Shown here: positions 1-11,879 of the stretch, piece after piece
Position numbering within the stretch: the first letter of the stretch is position 1
How the letters are laid out: the number at the start of each line of letters is the position of its first letter
Source of the DNA: Punctularia strigosozonata HHB-11173 SS5
Lineage: Eukaryota; Basidiomycota; Agaricomycetes; Corticiales; Punctulariaceae
Direction: 5' to 3'
DNA length: 64,000 nt
Assembly: GCF_000264995.1 (NCBI RefSeq)
Contig: NW_006767433.1
Span: 675,655 to 739,654, forward strand
Notes under the pieces: generated by a model
Seen by the model: only the letters and a program-made list of their open reading frames with translations
Database searches by the model: none
Told to the model about the DNA's origin: nothing
Made by a program: the position numbers and the translations under genes

Positions 1-662
1 ACGGGCGGATGTGGAAGATCGAAGAGACGCACTTTGAGAGACCGTATGTGCCCGCATATCTCCTGTCCGTCGCCGTAGGTCGTCTTGTCTAGCAGTTAAC
101 CGATGATGGCTTCTCGGTTTATAGCTTGCCGAGGGCACAGGACACGACGGGTTCCTGGAGCGGCTCCTTGGACAGCGCACAGGAGTGCCATCGAGCGCGG
201 GTCTGATTCGCCTGATCCGCTTGCTCTGCCTACGGCAACGACGAGACAACGACTTGAGTCAGCGAGGGACGGGGATGAACGAAATCGGCCGCGGTACCTT
301 TGGCTTTGTGCGTACGAGATCGCGCCGATCTGGAATACCTCCTCCATCATCTCCCATGACTCTGGCACCGTACCGTAGGGTAGAAAGAAAGGAGGGAAAT
401 GGTGATTGGAGGAACGAGCGAAGGTCGGGTAGACAAAGAAGTGAATGCCTGCACTCGTCGTCGTGTTAGAAAGCTAACACTTAGATAAGAACGGGATAGC
501 AGGGGATAGCGCAGTCTCTGCAAAGCAGCACGTGACCGTACCTTTCGCTCTTCACTCCTCACCGACGTTGGTTTGTTTCTCTCTGACCTCGCTGCCACGT
601 ACGTGCTGCCCCAACGGGCCCATGGAGTAACCGGCAACCTGCGGCCGCTGTTCTCTGCGAGC
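1..662. other. Left-edge stretch without a supported gene
   Basis: Several short open frames overlap on both strands, but none shows a recognisable domain or a consistent exon chain. The right part is presumably the promoter and 5' UTR of the DUF6532 gene that starts at 663. Part of an exon or UTR of a gene cut by the window edge cannot be excluded. Confidence 0.4.
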
Positions 663-3600
663 ATGGTGGAACCGTCCCCGGAGGAGCTCACGGCGCGGCC
701 GGACGACTATGGATCATGGACGGCGAACAAGAAACGGCAGTGGACGAATCAGTATCGGAAGGCAAACCCGAGGCTGAAGGATGCAGCTGAAGATCCAAGC
801 GGTAGTCGCACAGGTGCGTCCACGGCTGAATCTCGGGCTCCATTGCATAGAACTTACTGACGCGTGATACCCGCAGCGCGTGCTAGAACAGCCAAAGATG
901 CGGCACTGGCAAATCCAGGTGAGCGCGTGTCTTCCTATCGGCCCGGCAAAGCTCATCGGCAACAAGTGTGGGTGAACAAGAAGGCGCGGAAGGCAGTTTC
1001 GGAGACAATGCGTGCGGAGGACATCAGGCAGAAGCGCAAAAGGAACGGTCAGTTGTCTACTACCCATATCTTCTCCCTACTCATGATTTTCCTTTCAGAT
1101 AGCACCGGCAGCACCAACACGAGTCCGCCGAAGAAATCGGCAAAATCAATCGGTGACAACCGTCGCTCGCCGCCCGAGTGACGAGCCACTGAACTACCCA
1201 ACAGCACGCCGGTTTCCAGCAGCATCGGTGCATAGGCGCGAGGGAAAGCAGAGTAGAGACGAAGAGACACGCAGCAGAAAATGTGTGTTTCGCCAATGTC
1301 GTGCTACGATGATCGTACTGACCGTGTTTCCTCAAATGTTTAGCACTGGATATGGTCAACGACGACCTCGACGATACCGATATATCTCCAAGTAACGATG
1401 ATGAAGAGGGCGAGGAGGAAGTGGAGGCCGACGATGAAGACCTGGAAGCGCTACAGGCGCACCCAGAGAAGCTTCGCCAGAAGCTCAGATCCGAGGTGTG
1501 TTATTCTTTACAACACGTCGCGAGCGCTGATGGTTTCATTAGCGGCCACAGTTCGTCAAGAACAACAACTCAAATACCTCGTCATCGGGTGCGGCTGCGA
1601 AGAAATCAAAGGCGACGACCCTCCTCAAGACTGGATTGTCGATCACGCCAGACTCGCAAATCCTCGTTGAGGAGGGACGCGGTTCCGGTTCTTCGCAACG
1701 CAGTCAAACATCGAAGGTTTGCCCATGCACGATGCGTGGACTGGATGGATTGACTAATTGGTGCCAACAGGGGAAGAAGGCACCTTTGCGGCCCATCACC
1801 AACAATGACCATGCTTCCAGCGGCGACGACGACTTTCGCCAGAAGACCCGAGAAGAGGATGGGGACACACGATCCCAGCATCCGTCGCATAGCCCCATCG
1901 ACGACAATGATGACGATCATGGTCGGCTCGATCACGATGGAGGGGACAACGGTTGAGTTGCTGCCCATTGTATGTTTGAGGCTGCGTAGCTGACTCCATC
2001 ATGGGACCACTCGCAGGTCTATCCGAAGGCCGTCTTCGTCATCGTGATGGCTCACACAACTCAACGGTCCATACCGACCGGGACTCTCGTTCATATAGCA
2101 AGCGAGCTACTTCGCCATCGAGTGTGGCTGCGAAGAAATCGAAGGCAACGACCCTCCTCAAAACCGGATTGTCCACAACGCGAGGCTCACAGACCACCAT
2201 AGCGGAGCGAGGCGGCACCGGTTCTCCGCAACGCAGCCGAACGTCTAAGGTTTGCCCGTGCACGATGTACGGACTGGATGGGTTGAATAATCGGTATCAA
2301 CAGGGGAAGGAGAAGGCACCTTCGTGGCCCATCTCCAAGGATGAAGATGCTTCCAGCGGCGACGATGACTCTCACAAGAAGACCCGAGAAGAGGATGGGG
2401 ACACACAATCCCAGCATCCGTTGCATAGCCCCATTGACGACGACGCTGACGATCATGGCCGGCTCGATCACGATGGAGGGGACAACGGTTGAGTTGCTCC
2501 CCATTGTATGTTTGAGGCCGTGTAGCTGACTCCATGGGACCACTTGCAGGTCCATCCAAAGATCGCCTCCGTCGTCGCAAAGGCTCACGCAACTCAACAA
2601 CACTTACCGACCGGGACTCACATGCCCGTAACGAGAAACAGGCTCCGCCCAACGGCGACACAAAACACCAGCATCGTTTGGCCTCCAAACACGGCAGCAT
2701 GGCCAACACCACCAACAACGAGGACACTTCGGAGATTTATGTTTCCGTTACGCTGTCCAACCGTTGGCCCTCGTATACCAACGTGCGGACGAAACCGGGT
2801 GGGAAGCCTGGATTGGATGATCAACATGCGGAGCTTCAGAGGGTTGTGCGGGCTGCCATGAACACCTTCTTCGCCTATCTTGTATCGGTGAATGCATATC
2901 CGGACCCCGCTACGCGTTCGGCCGTCATCAAGGGTTTGCTGAAGAGGGCCGCGGCGAAGTTGGGTGAAGCACAGGTGGCCGACCGTATCAAGCACGACCA
3001 CTCGGAATGGATGAGGCTTGTTATTGGCTTGGTACATATAACTACTTTTCCATTGCCGGTGCTAACATGATTCTCATTTAGGTTGAAGGTCGTGTGTCGC
3101 AATTCCGTAGCAAGATCAAAAAGGCGGCCAACGAATATGTGCTCCACGACTACGACATCACCGACGGATGTGGTCCCCGTGCAATAGCATGGTCGCAGGA
3201 CAATGCCTACATTTTTCCGGGTGATGTAGAAGTTTGCGCATCTTTTTGTTTACGACTGAACTGCTACTGATATGTATGCTATAGGACCCAAGCAGTTTGA
3301 AGAAGGGTCAGCCATATGGCCGTTCAATCTTTGCGAAGGTAATCCGTGAGGCATTCTTCAGTGGACGAAAGCCCCTCGCAACGAGGAATCCTGAGATCTT
3401 CGGAAATGAGGAAGAGGAAGACCTATCTATCCCTCTCGCAATGCTGGCCTTTGCTGCCGTTGGGGTTTGTAGAGCTCCCGCTTGTCTGATCGCGTGCTGA
3501 AGGTGTACACAGATTCTTGCTGTCATTCAAGATTGGGCAACCGGCGAGAAGAAGCACAGCGACTTTGCACAGGATACCTTTATTAATACATATAGCAATC

Positions 3601-3686
3601 ATATGGCCACCCTTGAGGGTCTCGAGAGGGATAAGCCCCGTTATTTCACTACACTAATGACAGATCTTTATGCAGCCGCTTCGTGA
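663..3686 (+). CDS. DUF6532 domain protein with internally duplicated low-complexity region
   Basis: Multi-exon gene of unknown function. The ATG at 663 opens a basic, charged region (MVEPSPEELTARPDDYGSW). An acidic Asp/Glu-rich stretch follows near 1352-1500, then two tandem copies of a Ser/Asp/His-rich segment (1561-2625). The C-terminal part, from about 2780 to 3686, resembles the Agaricomycete DUF6532 family: an alpha-helical region with RAAMNTFFAYLVSVNAYPD, then VEGRVSQFRSKIKKAANEYV after an intron near 3026-3081, then YGRSIFAKVIREAFFSGRKP, and a last exon from about 3513 (ILAVIQDWATGEKKHSDFAQ) ending at TGA 3684-3686. DUF6532 has no known biochemical role; it is frequent and expanded in mushroom genomes. 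Introns are short with GT-AG ends. Exon joints in the repetitive first half are uncertain, and some repeat units may be spliced out. The family call rests on memory of the pattern, not a search. Confidence 0.6.
1561..2090 (+). repeat. Tandem duplication unit A inside the DUF6532 gene
   Basis: First of two direct copies with a period of about 535 bp. Matching landmarks with unit B are gtggctgcgaagaaatc-like at 1587 and 2122, the intron beginning gtttgcccatgcacgat at 1720 and 2250, and ggttgagttgct at 1952 and 2489. It contains coding segments, at least one complete intron and part of another, so it arose by genomic duplication rather than by retroposition. Confidence 0.85.
2096..2625 (+). repeat. 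Tandem duplication unit B inside the DUF6532 gene
   Basis: Second copy of the 535-bp unit, differing by scattered substitutions and a few small indels. The reading frame stays open through the equivalent coding segments (for example DSHKKTREEDGDTQSQHPLH against DDFRQKTREEDGDTRSQHPS in unit A). This suggests both copies are translated and lengthen the disordered region. Confidence 0.85.
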
Positions 3687-4260
3687 GTGGATTGCTCTGT
3701 CTACAGATTCATGACTAACAAGATCCTGAAGTGGTAATACTAACCAGGGAGGTACTGCTTTCAGTAATGTAGATATGGATGCGATAGAATCTTAATAATA
3801 ATTCATGTTGCTTTCTTATAATGAGCCCTGAGACATGAGGGATAAATGTGATCCCAGTTCTGTCCAATTGCATCACAGATACAGCTAATCTCATGTATCA
3901 TTGACCTAAAAGTAGACAGTTGATACCAATTCAGTTAGCTTTCGAAAAGAAATAGACAGTGCATAGCGTACAGTACCTTGGATTAGTCTAAATTAGCTGA
4001 TTTATGTTCCTCCCAAGGCGGATGCTTAGGCACTAATTATTCTCGATTATCTCCCATTATCACTCCGTTACCGAGGAATACTACTAATTGACGAGGGACC
4101 TGTTGAATTTAGATAATTGGGCATAATCCACCTACTTTGTTACATTGGACATGATTATCTCTAAAAGTCTCAAATCTATCCCAACTTGTGCTAATTTGCG
4201 CCATGGGGATGTTCCTGATGCATGCCCACGGATCTGCCTACGATGTGCCTATCCATTTAT
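3687..4260. other. AT-rich non-coding spacer at the truncation point of the helicase copy
   Basis: About 570 bp, clearly richer in A and T than the surrounding genes, with no open frame or domain match. It lies between the 3' end of the DUF6532 gene and the abrupt 3' end of the first helicase copy. I found no terminal repeats. It probably marks the breakpoint where the rest of the helicase gene was lost. Confidence 0.5.
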
Positions 4261-7200
4261 TCAACGTGAGCTCATGAACATTTTGACGGAAAGCTGATCA
4301 TACCTTAGGCAGTGCACTAAGCACGTAAGACTTTCCGGTAACGCCTGGCGCAGGGTAAGATCATGCAGGATCGATGGATTGTACGAGCCTGTGTCGGGTC
4401 GGCACAGGAAGTCTGGGATTTTGCCGACAATGCAATGGGCTCGGCGGATGTATCGCTGAAAATTAGTAGCATCCAGCTCATGCGCCAATGCACACCACCT
4501 CATGAATTGGGTCAGCATGCGTTCGGAAGGCGCCCGATGCAGGTGATAGAATTGGTCTCTAATCCAATCCTTTATGACTTGAATTGCGCTGCGCGCTTCA
4601 GGAATGCTGTTGAGCATTGAGTTGGAGATGGAGCCCATTTCAGGCAGAGGCGGAAAGAAAATGTCGTATAGGTGTTCGAGCCATTCCCTAATGCACGAGA
4701 TACAACCTCAGTGAGGCCAGTGCGTAAAACGTGCGAAAGGCGTACCTCTGATGCCTGCCCCTATCACGGTTTTCAAGCCGGCAGAACAGGACCTGCAGGA
4801 TCGAGATTTGCTGCAAGTGTAGCCTCACTTGACTGTTGTACCATTGGTGATCCAGGGTCGCGGGATGGAGGCTCTGACAGTTCACTGCCTTGCAATTGTT
4901 CGTGAGGTGGTTGATACAGACAGAAAACACCATGCAATTAAAGCGGCATGCTTCGTCCAGGGCTGTGATCCGATCCTTGAGGCGATCCGTGAGGATTTTC
5001 TGGATAGCAGAAGATACTGTTCGACCCGATACATAACCGGCATCATTGGCTTGGAGGGCCGGTGTTTGATTCTTCGTGATCCAGTTACCCAGGTACGTGG
5101 TGAAGGGAACGAAATAATCGTTGCCCTCCACTCGATGATACCCAAATAGTTGTTGAATCCCAGCTTGGTCAACCTCAACACTGTGACCTGCGCCATGCTC
5201 ACGAAGGAGTCGAGCATAGGCCAAGAAGTTTTGCAAGGCGGACAAACGTCGGAGGCGATAGCCTTCTGGATATGGGGTATGGAGTCGCAGACGTAATCAA
5301 GGGATAACAAAGCGGCCAGATTATTGTTTGTCTGTATTACGAACTTGTGAGCGAGTTGCTGGAGCCGAGCCTTGTCCGAGTTTGCGAACGCATGGAACAT
5401 AGATAGCTGCAAGGTCTCGCATTTTAGGGCCCGCTCTTTCATTAAAGCATGTGAGCTCACCTCATCAGCTTGCTGTTCATCAATGACCGACATGTTTAAA
5501 CCTGCGCTTAAGGATAGGAACTGCGATAACATCTGTCCTGGCTCTTTTGTAACGGAGAAGGCTCCGAATGGTGACGAGGACCATAGATTCTGAACGAGAC
5601 ACGTCGCAGCTCGCGTAAGAGCTCCACGATTGTCAGGATCGGATGTCAAAAGACGAATGGCGTCCAAGGGACGACCTGGTGGCGGCCGATCAGTACAGTC
5701 GACAATGCCAACAGGATATTCCCAACCTTCGATAAGATGTAATTCTGCAGCCTCGATGACCCTACTGCTTGACTCCAGTAGCTGTGCGCGAGCTGTATCA
5801 AACCCGAAATCCTCAACAAACTCGAGTTTATCTTCCTCTGAGTCAAAAAGCTGGGCCGCTTTGCTGCGGCGTATTTATCAACACAAGGATGCCTCAGAAT
5901 GATCAAACCGGACCACGCACTCGAGTTCATCCATCTCGAAGTAGTGTATTTTTGCAACGTTCACTATCTTCTCTGCGACAGCTGGCAGCACCCTCGCATT
6001 GGGATCTTGTATAACACTGACTGCGTCGTCGAACAGACCGGCATATCGGAAATGCTGGGCAGCAAGGGTAAATTCTTGAGCATGTCGATATGCCTTCGCC
6101 GCACTGGCGTCGTCATCTGCCTCGCCAAAACACGACCCAGCTACTTTGAAATATGCGAGCTTTTCCGAGTCCTTGGTGGCTTTCTTGGCGCAGCTCGTGA
6201 ATGCGCGTGCCGCTTCAGCAAATGCCTCCTCCCTCAAATTAGTAGGTTTCTGGTTCTCGCTGGGCGTCGTGCGAGCAGTGTCCCGGAGGTGATACGCACG
6301 CGAGACTGAGGCTTCTCGGTGCATATTTGCTCGCTCATAAGCATACGTGGCCTGCATATAGCGTTTATTGCTGAAAAGCTCCTTAGCAGTTGTCGCCCAC
6401 TCCTCTAGGGGTGCCTGAGTGACGAAGCGCCCAGCAAGGCAACAGAAAAAAGCGACATACCTGCTGTTGACGAATTGGCAAGCCGCTCTACGGTACTAGG
6501 AGCACGGATTTGTACGAGATTGCGACTAGTCCACAGCAGCTGGTGGTATGGGGTCATTCCCAAAGGACCATAGAGTGTATGTTCTGGAAACTCACCCTCA
6601 TAGGCTCCCGGCGCTCTGAGCAGTCAACAACCCAAAGTTTTTTTCGGGCTCTAGTGACTGCCACGTAGAGAAACTTAAGCTGTGCAAATTCAGTTCTGGT
6701 GAGCTTCAGTACATCACTCATTTGAAACAAACGGACCTCCATGCAGACTCCTGCGTGCTTTATCTCGTCGAAACATGGAACAGCTACGTTGTGGAGCGCA
6801 TAGGGGTCCACAGCATTGAGGATGACGCGCCATCGAGCCGCATCCACAGTTGAGTCTTCGAAGAAGTTGTAGAGAAGAACCTAAAGCATTGATGCTAGAC
6901 TAAGCCACTAACTGCCATCAGTAGCGGAATAGAATCTCTTACATCGTTGAACTCCAAACCCTTGGACTCAGGTATTGTCCTGGCAGACATTCTCAACCAA
7001 GATTCATATCAACGAGATAAACAGAGACTAACATGATCAACCCAACATCACCGGCGCGAGTGCGCAGTTTGTCTCTCGCAGCGTCATCACGAACGAGGAT
7101 ACCTTAGTTACATTAGATGAAGGGATAATGAATATGAACTTCTGAACTCACATTGTTGGGCACCAAACTCTATGGGTGCGCGGCTGTAATGCGAGATCAG

Positions 7201-10200
7201 GGGGATGACAGCCCGACATGCAATACCACTCACGAGTCACCAAAAAGGAACTGCTCGTAATGAACTGTATCATCTTCCGACTTGTGGAAGAAGATGGGTT
7301 TCAGGCCGTCAATGACACCGTGTTCCTCCTCCAGCACGTCAATGGCGTACGGCCAAAGTTCCGTAATAATGCGGATGATTGACTACGATGCGTCTTGGCG
7401 AGGATATAAAGGAGATGAGCACATGTCGCACCGATGCACATTTGACGATACCCCCGTGTGATCGATAGTTCACGAGTAACTGGAACGACCTGGGTTGCAT
7501 TGCGGATGCTAGTGCGACGCGATTTGCCGCCGCTCGACTGCGTTCCTAGATGATATCATCAGTAAAATCACATTAACACCAGTCAAGTTTTAACCTCGAC
7601 TCGGTACATGAATGCCTTCAGATCATTAAACTTGAAGGCGCTCCTGACAGAAATGATTTGAGCCATGTCCCCAGCGAAGAATAGTCCGTCAGAGTTTGAA
7701 CATAACATGCGTAACACTGCAAAATGAGTTCAAATGACATATAGTGACTCGATGAGGCTCACGTAGTACGTCAATCAGGAGATTGTCCTAATTATTCGTT
7801 TCTGTTCAGTAATCACGGGTATTATCATAAATCTTTTTTGACTCGTACCTGCACTTCATCCACGTAGCTGAACCGTACTATTGAGTTCGTTGGAATCGTC
7901 ACAGGAAGTCTAGTCACTCACAGATAATGAAATTTCTTGAAATCATCCTTCTGTTTCTGTAGCGCAGCAAGGAGGTGCTGCATTCTGATATGCAAGTTAT
8001 AACATCCAGGTGGCATTCATAGCGGGGTAGAGGGCTTACCGATCTGTGGCATCATACTGCCCAAGCTGAACACGCCGCTTTGTGTACGCTTCAAAAAGAG
8101 AGTATATTCTCCTGCGGTGACGAGCGAACGTGGACTGCGACCAACCAGTGAGATTCTCGTAGGTGGTGAGGTCGAGGCTTGAGCGTTCATTCAGAACGGT
8201 CTGCTCAGACCCTTTGATAATCCCTACGATGACGTCAGCACAACATCTTGTCATTCCTGTTGCAAGGCGTACCCAGAAACTCGCTAAAAACCAATGCAGG
8301 GTCTGCAATGAAATCAATACTCGCGTAACTGCAAGTGGTTGATGTTCCGCACCAAGACCCTTAGTCAAGGACTGTGGAAAATGGGACCAGTAAGACCCCA
8401 GAAAGACATGATAAGAGACAAGCGAATTTCGTTTCGACAGCATGTGTTTGCTGGAGCGTGTCTGTTTCTCGTCCACTAGCCTGGGGATAGTGTCCTGCAG
8501 TTCCGAGTTGAAGTCGGCTTCGAGCAGCTTACACAACTGAAAAGAGGGTCGGCATGAACGAGCGAGGGGAGCAGACACAGCTTAGACCGGATGCAAGGAC
8601 ACACCTTATCATAGGTAATGATCAAGGGAAAATGCTCGTCGCCAAGCTCGCTGAAGCGCTTAGGAAGATCGCCCCTCCAATTTTCTTCGTCATCGATGTC
8701 GACGAGATCATGATCGTACCCTGCACAGATAGCGGAGAGCTTTTCCAGCTCCTTGGCTGGTTGGGCACCCACAGCAAGGGAATTCAACATATTCCGCAAG
8801 TTTTCTTCCACCTTCGTGGCGAGGACGCGCGATTGAGTGACGAAGACTTGGCGCGGTCGAGACATAGATTCTTTGTGCAAGTGCCACATTCTCTCGAGCC
8901 CAAGAATCTTGAGGAGCATGGTAGTGGTCTTCCTGAAAATTGAAGTACCTCAATTTACTGCGATACAGTCCTTAGACAGATTTCAGCGCTCACCCTGTAC
9001 CACTACGACCAATGACATAGCAAGAGTACGGATGTTCGATTATCTCCTGTTCTTGGGAACTGACCGCAAAAGGATGTACAACATCCCGATTCGCCAGGAT
9101 GCCTGCAACGAAGTTGAATTAAAGGGTGTAAGACTACCCCTCAGAGAACGTACTGTTAAGGAGAGCCTAGTTTGATTCATCAGTACTCAATCTTATGGGT
9201 AAAGCACATATATGTCTCACCTGCGAGAACGCCACAAACTTCTCCAAACTGTTGCGTTCTGATTCAGCGGAGTCCCGCGCTCGAAGGCATGAACGATACA
9301 TACACCAGTATCTCATGCAACTGATTTGTGAAGCGTTAGGACATACATACGTTCCAAAATCAATCGGCATACCTTCCCCAGGACCTTTTCCTCAATGTTG
9401 GGTAGCTCATGAACCAGCGACGTAACTATGGCCTCGGGAGCGGAGAACGAGGGTGGCATATACTTGTGGCCTCCCTTCGTCATCGGTTTCACGCGATACG
9501 TACATCTACATCGGAAAATTATCTTGTCACAACCGATTCGAGGCGCTGCAACATCTGGAGCCTGACCTGTCTATGTACTCTCTTCCGCCTTTCTTCGCCA
9601 GCTGGCTGCCGGCCAAGTTCCAAAACCATCGGTCCGGCTGAGCATGCGTGCATATCTCAAAGACTTTGATCACTGTTACGACGCCATGAGCGAGGATCCG
9701 AACAACGGCTGAGCACGACTCAAGTTGTTCATACCTTGATGCTCGCCCTACAAGGTGGAGAACGAGAGATCCGACGATCAGTATCATGACCAGTCGTCAT
9801 GAGGAAGTGGACATACGTCGGTACAGAACTCAGGAACGCAGTCGATTTGATACTATAAACATGACTTCAAACAATGGAGCTTCGTAACAACGTCAGTTAT
9901 CACGTACAACGAGACACGGACCCCTTGTCGTCTCCGCTTTGTAAATAGGGATTTCGATATCCGGGTCGTTCAGACGTTTCTGGTTGTCCTCGGTAAAATT
10001 CCCCGTCGACAACTCCCTGGAGAAAGGCCGGTCACTTTGTGTGTGCTCCGAAAAAGCGAGTGGCACTTACTTGATCTTCTTGGCAATGACCCTGAAAGTC
10101 TCCCAGTCCTCTACTCTCGTCTCACGCAGCTTCTTCACGGCCCCTGACGACACCAAAATGCGCCACTCGCCGAAAACCTTGACGCTATCGAGGTAGAGCG

Positions 10201-11258
10201 CGGCCTTCATTGGCTGCATCATCGGGTACGGAACTGGCGTTTCAGGTTTGTTTGCAATATCCGTGCGAGTGAACTCCGACGGAACCATGCGCGCATCGGT
10301 GTTCGCGGTGGATTCGGGCTGATGCGGATTCAACAACGCTTCATTGATCGCACCGAGGAGGGCGTCGCGTGTTTGAGGAAAGCGTACGATCTCGAGATAC
10401 CACTAAGAAACAGAATCAGTGCGCATGTTCCGCCAAGAAGATGTGATAGTGGGCCTTGACCGTGAGTGATTGCTTGAGTTCTTCTAGCACGCCTCGACTC
10501 AACGCATCTGCCTCCTTACGGTTCTGCGGCACGGATACCCCTAACTCGCGAAATGCGGCCAGCTCCGACGCTGTCAGGTTCGGTCCCTGGTCGATGGCTT
10601 TCTGGTGCGGTCGTTTCCCACGTTTCTGCTTGTTCTCTCTCTGCGACTTGGGCTTTGGCACGACATTCACGCCTAGGGACTTATTGTCGTCGTCGTCGTC
10701 GTCATCGTCGCCGGCGACCTCAAGGAGCATGTCCTCAGGACTGTTGGAATACCCTCGCGTGTATGGTGCCGGACCGGATTCGGGGAAAGTCGTAATGGAT
10801 AGCACCTCCAGGACAGGAGATGCGGCTTTGATATGATCCGCGCGCTGACGGAGGTCGTCGAGCGACTCAGCGTCGGTATCGCCATCGGTCAATGTGCACA
10901 GGTCGTCTGAGAGTTCATCGAGAAGAGGTTGCCACGTTCGCGTGAGGAACGCGCCGGCGTTGCTCGGAAAGTGGCCAAGGAGCCACTTTCCGAGGAACGT
11001 CGAGGGCCTTTGGTCAAGAGCTAACCGCCGAGAACATCCATCAACTCATCTTTGCCTCATGCAAGAGAAGCAGCCCGAACTAAGCATCAATATCGACTTA
11101 CCGCTCAAGACGTACTCCAGAAGGTAACGATGACGGCGCGTTGCTTGCACCCATTCTTCGACGACGCATCGGACGATACCATCGGCTTCGGCGTGCGCCT
11201 TCGTCGCGTGCAACAGCATCGCGTTGGATTTTCGGAGTTGTTCACTGTACGCATTCAT
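4261..11258 (-). CDS. UvrD/TRANK1-like superfamily 1 helicase, copy 1, C-terminus missing
   Basis: Large many-exon gene, start MNAYSEQLRKSNAMLLHATK at 11258. The N-terminal region includes an acidic Asp run (10680-10715), then an SF1A helicase core. Walker A reads YVIGRSGTGKTTTM, with an intron inside it near 8940-8995. Motif II is YVDEVQDNLLIDVL near 7765-7875. A motif III-like segment reads LFFAGDMAQIISVRSAF near 7650-7700. Then come ILVRDDAAR (about 7090), ESKGLEFND (about 6950) and motif VI YVAVTRARKKLWVVD (about 6620-6665). The C-terminal half is helical/TPR-like (FHAFANSDKARLQQLAHKF near 5380). The best known relatives are fungal UvrD-like and animal TRANK1-type proteins; substrate and role are unknown. 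Compared with copy 2 at 13308-22109, it stops shortly after HDLTLRQALPESLTCLVHCL and lacks roughly the last 1.9 kb. Whether it is a functional short form or a decaying paralog cannot be decided from sequence. Confidence 0.7.
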
Positions 11259-11660
11259 GGCAAGATCTGTTAACGGTTCAATGGTTTGTGAAGGTAGGGA
11301 TGAAGAGGGAAAGAGGGGCAACGTGTGAACGAGGGGGCAGGCCGGTATTTATACTTGCTTACAGTTGCAGTTTTGAGTTTGGAAGGCCCGTAACCCTGAA
11401 GAGTTAATGCGCCGATATAGCTTGCGACCCTGAACCTTGGTCCTTGGCCGCTAAATTACAATGCCGCATAAGTACATCTTGGTTCTGAGTAAAACACGGT
11501 CACGTCGCCGATGGAGCCGAGTGTGACTGGCACGCTTTCATACATATGCACGAATATTTGCGGCGAAGATGACTCGCGCAGTAAACCAGAAGCAGTGCGT
11601 GGGGCAAGGGCGTGGCTGCGGGAAGGAACAAGCAATGTTGTTGCATGTTGTGGTATCGTA
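11259..11660 (-). promoter_or_regulatory. Upstream region of helicase copy 1, conserved with copy 2
   Basis: Upstream sequence of copy 1 aligns with 22110-22520 upstream of copy 2. Shared pieces on the plus strand include a gtatttata TATA-like element (11343 and 22189), ttttgagttt just beyond it, gtcacgtc (about 11500 and 22335) and a gcgtggc...gggaaggaac/gac block (about 11610 and 22465). These blocks may be promoter elements, or simply residual similarity from duplication. Confidence 0.5.
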
Positions 11661-11879
11661 TAGGAGTACTAACTACCCTTTGAGACAGTATGTAGTGTAA
11701 TGGCGTCAGAAGGCGCTCGCTGCCTCCCTTCTAGACTTCTTTCTACACATACTAAGTTACTAAGCAACGAACTGGTGAGCGCTTACGCCATTCTGAGCTT
11801 CCAGGAGGGGCCGTCCTCACCTTCAAAGCTTCAACAGTAGACCACCGACGACTGTGTATTTAGTCTTCGCGCGACGCCC

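Noticed and set aside
3687-4260. AT-rich spacer as a transposon
   Set aside because: I found no terminal inverted or direct repeats and no coding remnant, so it is left as non-coding spacer.
10680-10715. Trinucleotide run (gtc repeat) as a free microsatellite
   Set aside because: It lies in the helicase coding frame and encodes an Asp run; it is noted within that gene.
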